Assembly (NCBI GenBank): GCA_016936695.1
Contig: JAFGXK010000033.1
Span: forward strand, 1 to 5,111
Length of the DNA stretch: 5,111 nt
Direction of reading: 5' to 3'
Source of the DNA: Bacteroidales bacterium
GTDB taxonomy: Bacteria > Bacteroidota > Bacteroidia > Bacteroidales > VadinHA17
Made by a program: the position numbers and the translations under genes. Below are positions 1-5,111 of this stretch, in pieces. The notes beneath the pieces are model-generated. The model worked only from the letters and a program-made list of their open reading frames with translations. It was not told the origin of the DNA and did not search any database. How positions within the stretch are numbered: the first letter of the stretch is position 1; the number at the start of each line of letters is the position of its first letter.

Positions 1-167
1 GGGGTTTGAACCACATCGAATTCAAACTTACGGTAACCGGGCTTGTTTCTACCGAAATACTGTGCTTCTGCAACCACTCCCGGAAGAATTATCCATGCCA
101 GAAGCAACATGGCTAAGCGTGAATAGCTCCCGCTTAATAGACTTGAGTTATCAGATGATGAATCCAT
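1..167 (-). CDS. N-terminal fragment of a secreted protein, possibly a Bacteroidota PD40/TolB-like or peptidase-MA-like family (partial, runs off left edge)
   Basis: Reading the minus strand from the ATG at 167-165 gives 55 open codons plus two bases, with no stop before the window edge. The product starts MDSSSDNSSLL and has an arginine at residue 18. A hydrophobic stretch covers about residues 19-32 (AMLLLAWIILPGVV). It ends in a good signal peptidase I site, AEA at 33-35, cut before QYFGRNKPGYRKFEFDVVQT. This is the only ATG after the in-frame stop at 207-209. An internal Met at residue 20 would give a shorter but still plausible signal peptide. No lipobox cysteine is seen, so the protein should be soluble periplasmic or secreted. 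The mature start (QYFGRNK, then Y-x-F-x-F and a QT) resembles my recollection of the start of Bacteroidota secreted beta-propeller (PD40/TolB-like) or peptidase-MA-like proteins. That is recollection, and the family call is weak, whereas the coding and export calls are firm. Confidence 0.72.
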   Translation of the reverse strand, partial: MDSSSDNSSLLSGSYSRLAMLLLAWIILPGVVAEAQYFGRNKPGYRKFEFDVVQT

Positions 168-270
168 AGCCAATATTTTTTGAATACAACCTGAAACTGC
201 TTCTTTTCAGAAATAAGTCAATGTTTGTTGCGAAAAACAACAATGTCGCAAATTCAAAAACTATACCATA

Positions 271-284
271 ATGTACCCGTACAT
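271..284. promoter_or_regulatory. 14-bp palindrome, candidate operator upstream of the partial secreted-protein gene
   Basis: ATGTAC-CC-GTACAT is a perfect 6-bp inverted repeat with a 2-bp centre. It lies about 104 bp upstream of the start of the minus-strand gene at 167, in an otherwise AT-rich spacer. A compact symmetric site at this distance could bind a dimeric regulator, but no regulator gene is in the window and no good promoter core is recognised beside it. The nearest candidate -7 box on the minus strand (TAGTTTTTG, 256-264) has one base too many between TA and TTTG. Confidence 0.25.
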
Positions 285-330
285 ACCAGGTCCATGTCAA
301 TGTTTCATATGTAAATTTAACATTGCTAAA

Positions 331-350
331 CCTGAATCTAAAATTTCAGG
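331..350 (-). terminator. Weak hairpin in the spacer downstream of the oxidoreductase gene
   Basis: CCTGAA at 331-336 and TTCAGG at 345-350 form a perfect 6-bp stem with an 8-nt loop, 58 bp past the stop of the minus-strand oxidoreductase. On that strand the stem is followed only by TTTAGC, so the U-tract is poor. It may help end or protect the mRNA 3' end. Both flanking genes are on the minus strand, so some stop signal is expected in this spacer. Confidence 0.25.
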
Positions 351-380
351 AGACTTATTTGCTTTAGATTATGTTAATAA

Positions 381-393
381 GCAGGTTTCCTGC
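381..393 (-). terminator. Short GC-rich hairpin just after the oxidoreductase stop codon
   Basis: GCAGG-TTT-CCTGC is a perfect 5-bp stem with a 3-nt loop, starting 14 bp past the stop codon of the minus-strand oxidoreductase. Read on that strand it is preceded by TTTT and followed by TTATTAAC, so it lacks a proper U-tract. It is the best-placed candidate 3' end for the DoxX-oxidoreductase operon, but it is short for an intrinsic terminator. Confidence 0.3.
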
Positions 394-407
394 AAAACCC
401 GGCGGAT

Positions 408-2048
408 CTAGCCTCTGGTTATCTCTTCCTTGTCCTTGTCCCAGTACATGGCCCGGCCTTCAAGGAAGGCCCTGGTTCCCATGTGAGCCGTCATTGCTTC
501 CTGGAACGCCTCATCGATGTTACAGGAGGGTGTCTGGTTCTGACGGATGCACTCGAGCCATTCTCTCATGTGAAGATGAGTAGTGTCGTAACGCTTTCCG
601 TCGACATAGGTGTAGAGCAGTCCGCGCTGGGCAAAATAAAGCTCAGTGGCGGATGTAACGGCATCGACCTTGCTCTGTCCGGGAACATATGTGAAGAACG
701 GTGCATCAGTTGGAATGATTCCTTTCTGTATTTTATCCGCATAGCGTTCGGAATTCCTGTCGGCTGTTATGTGAAGCAGGTTTGATACTTCCATTGATGC
801 GTCGTGCCCCATGAAGACTTTCCCCCTGTTCCGCGAGCTTGCCAGGGTGGCGCTGTAGAGCATGGTAAGGTTTTTTGAGGGCCATTCAAAGGTTGTCTGA
901 AGGACGTCGGGAACGGTCCGGCCGTCCTTGAAGAAATAGACTCCTCCTGAAGATGTTGCGGAATCAGGGATTCCAAGATGCATTATCTGGTTGGCCGCGT
1001 CGTACTCGTGGGTGAGAAGGTCTCCGGAAAGTCCTGTACTGTAGTCCCACCAGCAGCGCCAGCGGAAAAACCTCTCAAGGCTGAATTTATCCCTTTCTTC
1101 CGGACCCATGTATCTCTCCAGTCCGGCCGATTTCATGTAATCGAGATATTCACTGATCCTCTCAGGATCTCCTTCAAACTGCTTCCAGTCGATGGACTGT
1201 GGGTTTGAACCTTCAATGATGTCGTATACCCAGGCACCGTTGGGTGTATTTCTGTTTGTGCATACCTCTATCAGGTTGACCTGTCCAAGCAAGCCGTTGC
1301 CGATAATCTCTTCCGCTTTCTGGTAGCATGCCGTCTGTCTTCCCTGATGTCCGAGCTGGAAAACAATTCCTGTATCCTTAACCGTCTGTCTTACCAGATA
1401 TGTTTCAGGTACGGTCCATGTCATCGGTTTTTCGCAATAGACATGCTTCCCTGCCCTGGCTGCTTCGATAGTCATGGTGCCGTGCCAGTGGTCGGGGGCA
1501 GCGATAACAACAGCATCAATATCGTCAGCCGCCAGCATCTCCTTATAGTTCAGATATCTCCTGGGCGCTGGTCCGAACTTGCCGCCGGTACCTTCCTTAT
1601 GAATATTGGAACCGGTCAGTCTGGCTGCTTCGCCGTAGTTGTCGAAAATATCGCAGACTCCGTTAATCACAACATTCAGGTCATCCTGTTCCATGAAAAC
1701 ATCATAGCGGGTATCATCGGGATTATCCAGTTTAGCATTGGTCAGGGTATCCATATATGAAGGTTCCGCGAATCCGAGGGCTCTCATAAGCTGTTTTCCC
1801 CTTATCCCGAATCCGATTAATCCAAGGCGGATCTGTTTGCCGCCCGGAACGGGTTTCAGGAACACCGCATTCTTGTTGCTTATCTGGAAAACATCTGAAA
1901 TATCCTTGTCAAGGAAAGCGGTCTTCCTGGTTTTTATAAGACCGTAAGCTACTGCTCCCAGGAGCGGTACAGTGGCAAGCGTTTTTATAACATCGCGGCG
2001 GCCTATCTTTGAAGCCTTCCCGGTATTTTTGTTGTCGTCTGAAGCCAT
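408..2048 (-). CDS. Tat-exported Gfo/Idh/MocA family oxidoreductase
   Basis: This is a 546-residue NAD(P)-dependent sugar or glycoside dehydrogenase-like protein. The N-terminus carries a twin-arginine motif (GRRDVIK, Arg17-Arg18) followed by a hydrophobic segment at about 26-38. No clear AxA cleavage site or lipobox cysteine follows, so it may be exported folded and remain N-terminally anchored. The Rossmann core begins at about 73, with the glycine motif GFGIRG at 79-84. DHWHG lies at 186-190 and the family signature CEKPM, with Lys207, at 205-209. The rest (about 210-530) fits the C-terminal alpha/beta domain, including GDLLTHEYDA at 342-351. At 546 residues it is longer than the roughly 350-450 usual in the family; the extra length is the export signal and inserts at about 95-170 and 280-330. 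The start ATG is 23 bp after the DoxX stop, behind a purine-rich leader without Shine-Dalgarno. The substrate cannot be read from sequence; sugars, inositols or 3-keto-glycosides are possible from the family. Confidence 0.93.
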   Translation of the reverse strand: MASDDNKNTGKASKIGRRDVIKTLATVPLLGAVAYGLIKTRKTAFLDKDISDVFQISNKNAVFLKPVPGGKQIRLGLIGFGIRGKQLMRALGFAEPSYMDTLTNAKLDNPDDTRYDVFMEQDDLNVVINGVCDIFDNYGEAARLTGSNIHKEGTGGKFGPAPRRYLNYKEMLAADDIDAVVIAAPDHWHGTMTIEAARAGKHVYCEKPMTWTVPETYLVRQTVKDTGIVFQLGHQGRQTACYQKAEEIIGNGLLGQVNLIEVCTNRNTPNGAWVYDIIEGSNPQSIDWKQFEGDPERISEYLDYMKSAGLERYMGPEERDKFSLERFFRWRCWWDYSTGLSGDLLTHEYDAANQIMHLGIPDSATSSGGVYFFKDGRTVPDVLQTTFEWPSKNLTMLYSATLASSRNRGKVFMGHDASMEVSNLLHITADRNSERYADKIQKGIIPTDAPFFTYVPGQSKVDAVTSATELYFAQRGLLYTYVDGKRYDTTHLHMREWLECIRQNQTPSCNIDEAFQEAMTAHMGTRAFLEGRAMYWDKDKEEITRG

Positions 2049-2071
2049 ATTTGATTTTTCTTTTTCTGTTA

Positions 2072-2572
2072 TTATAAAACGAATTTTCTGAAACTTTCGG
2101 GCAGAACCCTTATCAGCAATCGATCAATGCCGATCACCCTCGCAGCAGGAAAGACAAAGAGCAGCCCAAGTCCGGCAAATTCTATAAGGTTTTTATCAAT
2201 CAGAAAGTAAGTTCCTTCAAAAGGCATCATGTATTCAACTCCGATGAATGAAGGGTGCGACATGGTGTAAAGAAGCAGTAAGATCATTCCTCCGATGCAT
2301 GCAAGACGCGTGAAACAGCCAATGAACAATCCAAGGCCCACGAGGACCAGACCCCATTCATTGAGAAAATCAACATATTTCATCAGGCCGTCGTTGCCTG
2401 CCATGTTTATGAACATTGAACTGAAAGTTCCCTGGGAGTCAAGCAGATAGCTTTTTGCGGTCCAGTTAGGATTCAGTACCTTGACCATCCCTTCAAACAG
2501 GATATTCCATCCGATGAATAACCGGAGTATCACCAGCCAGGTCAGCTGTCCCTTAGTGTAATTGTTTTCCAT
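2072..2572 (-). CDS. DoxX family integral membrane protein
   Basis: This 166-residue protein has four predicted membrane helices at about 11-30, 73-90, 91-105 and 127-145. It fits the DoxX family in length, helix layout and the first-helix pattern LRLFIGWNILFEGMVKVLNP, with its arginine, Gly-Trp and the F-E-G-x-x-K motif. The loop between helices 1 and 2 (about 31-72) is long and polar, and a second loop spans 106-126. Two cysteines, Cys86 and Cys92, lie in the middle helices; whether they matter is unknown. DoxX was first described as a subunit of an archaeal thiosulfate:quinone oxidoreductase, but most bacterial members have no assigned function. It is the first gene of an operon with the Tat-type oxidoreductase 23 bp downstream, which suggests a membrane partner, for example in electron transfer to quinone. 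That partnership is inference. No Shine-Dalgarno precedes the ATG, and no convincing promoter core was found upstream. Confidence 0.9.
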   Translation of the reverse strand: MENNYTKGQLTWLVILRLFIGWNILFEGMVKVLNPNWTAKSYLLDSQGTFSSMFINMAGNDGLMKYVDFLNEWGLVLVGLGLFIGCFTRLACIGGMILLLLYTMSHPSFIGVEYMMPFEGTYFLIDKNLIEFAGLGLLFVFPAARVIGIDRLLIRVLPESFRKFVL

Positions 2573-2777
2573 AAAGCTGTGTTGTCTTGTAATGATGAGA
2601 GATAGAAATAAAAGTTTTAAAAGGTCATAAATTTAATAGTTTCCTTTTCTGATAATATGACTTTGATTAAAAATATTATGATTATTTGAATTATTTAACT
2701 CAATTTAAGATTTCAGGTTTATAAATAACAGCTGTCAACCGGTTGCAGATTTCAAAGTTCGAGGTTCCTGGTTGGGG

Positions 2778-2798
2778 GGTATGCGGTACGCGGTAAGA
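2778..2798. repeat. Degenerate 7-bp tandem repeat, three units
   Basis: Three consecutive heptamers, GGTATGC, GGTACGC and GGTAAGA, sit within a wider low-complexity stretch (about 2760-2835) rich in variants of GGTTCCTGG and GGTTACTGG. The period matches the heptamers at 2886-2913 and at the right end of the window. Confidence 0.55.
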
Positions 2799-2839
2799 TT
2801 ACCGAATACCGGGTTACTGGTTCATAGTCCCTGGTTTTC

Positions 2840-2878
2840 CTCTGCGTAACTCTGCGCTTTTCTCTGCGTAACTCTGCG
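2840..2878. repeat. Two 17-bp direct repeats built from four CTCTGCG heptamers
   Basis: CTCTGCGTAACTCTGCG occurs at 2840-2856 and again, identical, at 2862-2878, a period of 22 bp. Each copy is two CTCTGCG units joined by TAA or its AC overlap, so the heptamer starts at 2840, 2850, 2862 and 2872. The reverse complement (CGCAGAGTTACGCAGAG) looks like filler I recall from intergenic regions of environmental bacteria; that is recollection, not a search result. Confidence 0.75.
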
Positions 2879-2885
2879 AGAACTT

Positions 2886-2913
2886 CTTCTTTCTTCGGTC
2901 TTCCGTCTTCTGT
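2886..2913. repeat. Four degenerate heptamers related in inverse orientation to the right-end array
   Basis: The units are CTTCTTT, CTTCGGT, CTTCCGT and CTTCTGT. The reverse complement of 2892-2910 is identical over 19 bp to 5064-5082 in the array at the right end, so the same repeat family flanks the glycosidase gene in opposite orientations. Confidence 0.75.
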
Positions 2914-2916
2914 CCT

Positions 2917-2967
2917 AAAAACCATATCGTTTCAGGTAACTTACTTGTCGTAAAGCATATGGTTTTT
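2917..2967 (+). repeat. Perfect 11-bp inverted repeat with a T-run
   Basis: AAAAACCATAT at 2917-2927 pairs perfectly with ATATGGTTTTT at 2957-2967 across a 29-nt spacer. The spacer holds a smaller 4-bp stem (TTAC 2941-2944 with GTAA 2950-2953). The right arm ends in six T residues on the plus strand, which gives it some terminator-like character in that direction, but the stem is AT-rich and the loop large. It could stop read-through into the repeat-side DNA, be an operator pair, or mark a repeat-element edge. Confidence 0.35.
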
Positions 2968-3049
2968 TATCGTTTTGGGGCAAATTTTTGTTGTTATTTT
3001 CAGGAAAAGGAAAGCATATTATGTCTGGTTCCGGATGCTGATGGCTGAA

Positions 3050-3096
3050 AATCCTTAAGTTACAGGGGAAGTTATGCAATCGGTAGCATAAGGATT
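3050..3096 (+). repeat. Two overlapping, mutually exclusive inverted repeats
   Basis: AATCCTTA (3050-3057) is complementary to TAAGGATT (3089-3096). TTATGC (3072-3077) is complementary to GCATAA (3086-3091). The two right arms share TAA at 3089-3091, so both stems cannot form fully at once. They lie upstream of the predicted transcription start of the glycosidase gene, so they would only act in RNA if a second, more distal promoter exists. Confidence 0.3.
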
Positions 3097-3163
3097 CTGA
3101 CCTCCGTGGCCTTCTTTAAAAAGTATACCTATTATTACTATAGCAGAATGTAATCACATGGTG

Positions 3164-3194
3164 TTGCAACCTGAACGGATTATTAATAGATTTG
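3164..3194 (+). promoter_or_regulatory. Bacteroidetes-type promoter for the glycosidase gene
   Basis: TTG at 3164-3166 and TAGATTTG at 3187-3194 are separated by 20 bp. This matches the primary sigma factor consensus of Bacteroidetes (TTTG or TTG at -33, 19-21 bp, TAnnTTTG at -7). Transcription would start at about 3199-3202, leaving a leader of roughly 30 nt before the ATG at 3231. The leader is AT-rich and has no Shine-Dalgarno sequence, as is usual in this phylum. Confidence 0.6.
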
Positions 3195-3230
3195 TAGATA
3201 TGCAGTTCATTCTTAATTAATTTCCCTGAG

Positions 3231-4955
3231 ATGAAAAAAATCTTCACACTATCGTTACTTATTACTTTTACTTACCTGTCATTTGCCCAGGAGACATCCA
3301 TTCCACGGCTCGAAAAGCAGGGAGATGCAATAAAGCTTATTGTAAGCGACAGACCTTTCCTTATTCTCGGGGGTGAGCTTCACAACTCAAGCACGTCGGG
3401 AACTGCCTACATGAGCCCCATATGGGAAAAGATGCGCCTTAAGAACCTGAACACAGTAATAGCCCCGGTTTACTGGGAGCTTCTGGAGCCTGAAGAAGGG
3501 AAATTTGATTTCACCCTGGTCGACTCGATGATAGAGGGTGCAAGAAAACAGGACCTGAAGCTGGTTCTGCTCTGGTTCGCCTCATGGAAGAACGGATATT
3601 CGATGTACGCGCCGGGCTGGGTGAAACTTGACCAGAAGAAATATCCCAGGGCTGTGAACCGCGACGGCGAATCGTTTCAAATGCTTTCAGCATTCGGAAA
3701 GGAATCGATGAAAGCTGATGCAAGGGCTTTCAGAGCGCTGATGAAGCATATTCGTGAAACGGATGCAGGGCATCAGACAGTTATCACCGTGCAGATCGAG
3801 AACGAGATGGGTTTGTTTATGACCGACAGGGATTACTGCGAGGCAGCAAATAAAGCTTTCACCGAACCTGTTCCCGGCGATCTGATGAAATATCTGACCG
3901 AAAACAGGGGAAATATTCAGCCTGAAATCGACAGCGTCTGGAAAGCAAACGGCTACAAAAAATCGGGTAAGTGGGAAGAGGTGTTCGGGAAAAGCATTGC
4001 CGACAGGAGTAACTGGAAAGTACTGTCATCCCTTACCGAAGAGTTTTTTACAGTATACCACTATGCAAAATATATTGAAATGATCGCATCCGAAGGCAAG
4101 AAGGAATACCCCTTGCCGATGTACGTGAATGCCTGGATCAAACAGCCAAACGGAGGATATCCCGGCAAATACCCCAACGGCGGACCTGTTCCCCATACAC
4201 TTGATATCTGGAGAGCCGCGGCGCCGTCAGTTGATTTCCTGGCTCCTGATATATACGTACCCGTTGATGTAGCAAAGTACACTATTGAACAGTACCACCG
4301 ACCGGGAAATCCTGTCTTCATACCCGAATTCAGGCACGGTGATGCTGGAGCCAATTTTGCATTCTGGGCTTACGGGAATCATGATGCCATAGCTTTTGCG
4401 CCGTTCGGTATAGACGACTGGGCACCGGAAGATGATGAAATCACAAAAGTATATTCTGTTCTGGGACAGCTTAGTGATCTGATACTTCAGCACCAGGGGA
4501 AGAAGAGCATGTGTGGCATTTATCTGGATACGGTAAGCCCTGTGCAGAAGTTTGAACTTGGCGGTTTCCGGATTGAAGCCAGTCTTGGCGGAGGCTATTA
4601 TGCAGCGTTTCCTGATCCGGCAGCCCGATCACACCGTCAGACATCTGCCGGCGGTATGATTTTCAGTACGGGACCAGACGAATTCATTGTGGCAGGAAAG
4701 AATTTCAGACTTACTTTCGTTCCGGTCAGGCCTGATCCCAAAAGAAAATTCATCGATGTGGAATTTATGGATGAAGGCACTTTCGTTAACGGGAGTTGGG
4801 TTACCACGCGAAGGCTTAACGGTGATGAAGGCACCGGAGGAGGAGATTATGGATTCGGAACAGGCCGGTCGATGACTTCAGGAAGGCTTAACTTCCAGCC
4901 TCAGCCGGGGGATGAATACAGCATTATACGATTCAGGATGTACAGGTACAGGTAG
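3231..4955 (+). CDS. Exported GH35-type beta-galactosidase with C-terminal DUF5597 domain
   Basis: This 574-residue GH-A clan glycoside hydrolase is predicted to cleave terminal beta-galactosides, or related beta-linkages, by a retaining mechanism. Residues 1-19 form a classic signal peptide (MKKIF, hydrophobic core, then SFA before QE), with no lipobox, so it is periplasmic or secreted. The TIM barrel spans about 35-400. The early strand FLILGGELHNSS at 43-54 and the substrate-binding YWELLEPEEGKFDF at 81-94 are typical. The acid/base glutamate is Glu192 in QIENEMG (188-194) and the likely nucleophile is Glu366 in PVFIPEFRHG (361-370), so both key residues are present. Residues about 420-570 fit DUF5597, the C-terminal beta domain found on this GH35 subgroup. 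Length is as expected for that architecture and the gene appears intact. It is a single gene divergent from the DoxX operon and has its own promoter. No SusC/SusD genes or sugar regulator are in view. Exact substrate (galactan, xyloglucan side chains or other) is unknown. Confidence 0.92.
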   Translation: MKKIFTLSLLITFTYLSFAQETSIPRLEKQGDAIKLIVSDRPFLILGGELHNSSTSGTAYMSPIWEKMRLKNLNTVIAPVYWELLEPEEGKFDFTLVDSMIEGARKQDLKLVLLWFASWKNGYSMYAPGWVKLDQKKYPRAVNRDGESFQMLSAFGKESMKADARAFRALMKHIRETDAGHQTVITVQIENEMGLFMTDRDYCEAANKAFTEPVPGDLMKYLTENRGNIQPEIDSVWKANGYKKSGKWEEVFGKSIADRSNWKVLSSLTEEFFTVYHYAKYIEMIASEGKKEYPLPMYVNAWIKQPNGGYPGKYPNGGPVPHTLDIWRAAAPSVDFLAPDIYVPVDVAKYTIEQYHRPGNPVFIPEFRHGDAGANFAFWAYGNHDAIAFAPFGIDDWAPEDDEITKVYSVLGQLSDLILQHQGKKSMCGIYLDTVSPVQKFELGGFRIEASLGGGYYAAFPDPAARSHRQTSAGGMIFSTGPDEFIVAGKNFRLTFVPVRPDPKRKFIDVEFMDEGTFVNGSWVTTRRLNGDEGTGGGDYGFGTGRSMTSGRLNFQPQPGDEYSIIRFRMYRYR

Positions 4956-4973
4956 AGCAGTAAGGAGTTGGCA

Positions 4974-5063
4974 GGCGTAAAAGGCGTAAAAGGCGTAAAG
5001 GCGTAATGGCATAAAGGCATAAAGGCATAAAGGCATAAAGGCGTGAGGCGTGGGGCGTGAGGT
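4974..5063 (+). repeat. Tandem array of GGCGTAAA / GGCATAAA units with shrinking period
   Basis: Eleven consecutive units begin 19 bp after the glycosidase stop. Two are of 9 bp (GGCGTAAAA at 4974 and 4983). Six are of 8 bp: GGCGTAAA, GGCGTAAT, then four identical GGCATAAA at 5008-5039. Three are of 7 bp: GGCGTGA, GGCGTGG and GGCGTGA at 5040-5060. A remnant GGT leads into the next array. The order suggests local duplication with stepwise loss of one A per unit. No intrinsic terminator is seen between the gene and the array. Confidence 0.9.
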
Positions 5064-5111
5064 GAAGACGGAAGACCGAAGACCGAAGACCGAAGACCGA
5101 AGACGGAAGAC
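5064..5111 (+). repeat. Tandem array of GAAGACC heptamers, cut by the right edge
   Basis: Six full heptamers (GAAGACG, then four GAAGACC at 5071-5098, then GAAGACG) and a final GAAGAC run to the last base, so the array probably continues. It abuts the GGCGTGA heptamers directly and keeps their 7-bp period. It is too short in unit length to be a CRISPR and not coding in any convincing way. Confidence 0.9.

Larger units (their letters stand above)
2573..3230. other. Divergent intergenic region between the DoxX operon and the glycosidase gene
   Basis: This 658-bp spacer has no supportable gene on either strand; reading frames are short and interrupted. Positions 2573-2750 are very AT-rich and must hold the promoter of the minus-strand DoxX operon, though no clear TAnnTTTG core was found there. 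Positions 2760-2915 are a patchwork of degenerate short repeats. Positions 2916-3130 contain two inverted repeats and are of mixed composition. Positions 3131-3230 are AT-rich again and carry the plus-strand promoter. No tRNA, riboswitch or other known RNA was recognised. Confidence 0.7.

Noticed and set aside
371..785. Plus-strand open frames of 70 and 100 codons
   Set aside because: They overlap the 3' part of the oxidoreductase on the other strand and read as low-quality proline/serine/cysteine-rich shadow peptides.
1347..1760. Plus-strand open frame of 137 codons
   Set aside because: It lies wholly antisense within the oxidoreductase gene, whose Rossmann and EKP motifs are intact. The translation has no recognisable domain.
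2708..2736. Sigma70-like TTGACA and TATAAA on the minus strand upstream of DoxX
   Set aside because: The two boxes are only 9 bp apart, and Bacteroidota do not use the E. coli consensus.
3021..3038. Short plus-strand reading frame beginning ATGTCTGGT
   Set aside because: It stops after six codons and has no support as a leader peptide.
4061..4493. Minus-strand open frames of 97 and 88 codons
   Set aside because: Both are antisense to the conserved catalytic region of the glycosidase and overlap each other; no family resemblance.
2892..5082. Transposon with terminal inverted repeats carrying the glycosidase
   Set aside because: The inverted 19-mers lie inside longer heptamer arrays, no transposase or integrase is encoded between them, and no target-site duplication can be seen. 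Kept only as a flanking-repeat observation.
4974..5111. CRISPR array
   Set aside because: Units are 7-9 bp with no spacers and no cas genes are present, so this is simple tandem repetition.

Overview
The window looks like chromosomal DNA of an environmental Bacteroidota, most likely a Bacteroidales/Marinilabiliales-type polysaccharide degrader. The reasons are as follows. None of the starts has a Shine-Dalgarno sequence; the leaders are A/T-rich instead. The best promoter matches the Bacteroidetes -33/-7 pattern (TTG, 20 nt, TAGATTTG). The protein families, a Tat-type Gfo/Idh/MocA oxidoreductase, a DoxX membrane protein and a GH35-type beta-galactosidase, are typical of that phylum. Genus and species cannot be told from this sequence.

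Layout from left to right. Positions 167 to 1 (minus strand) hold the first 55 codons of a secreted protein that runs off the left edge and is absent from simple ORF calling because it is partial. Positions 168-407 are an AT-rich spacer with two small hairpins and a 14-bp palindrome. Positions 2572 to 408 (minus strand) are a two-gene operon: a DoxX-like four-helix membrane protein, then, after 23 bp, a 546-residue Gfo/Idh/MocA dehydrogenase with a twin-arginine export signal. Positions 2573-3230 are a 658-bp divergent spacer with an AT-rich part, a block of degenerate short repeats, two inverted repeats and a good plus-strand promoter. Positions 3231-4955 (plus strand) encode an exported 574-residue GH-A clan glycosidase of the GH35 plus DUF5597 type with both catalytic glutamates present. 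Positions 4974-5111 are a dense array of 9-, 8- and then 7-bp tandem repeats that runs off the right edge.

Functionally the genes suggest extracytoplasmic sugar processing. The glycosidase would release galactose-type residues from oligosaccharides in the periplasm or outside the cell. The exported oxidoreductase would oxidise or reduce a sugar or glycoside, and DoxX, co-transcribed with it, could be a membrane partner. The joint role of the two minus-strand genes and any link to the divergent glycosidase are inference from position only.

The most unusual non-coding feature is that the same short-repeat vocabulary flanks the glycosidase gene on both sides in opposite orientation, including a perfect 19-bp inverted match. 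No RNA gene, CRISPR array, transposase or integrase is visible, and nothing here amounts to a clearly new defence or mobile system.
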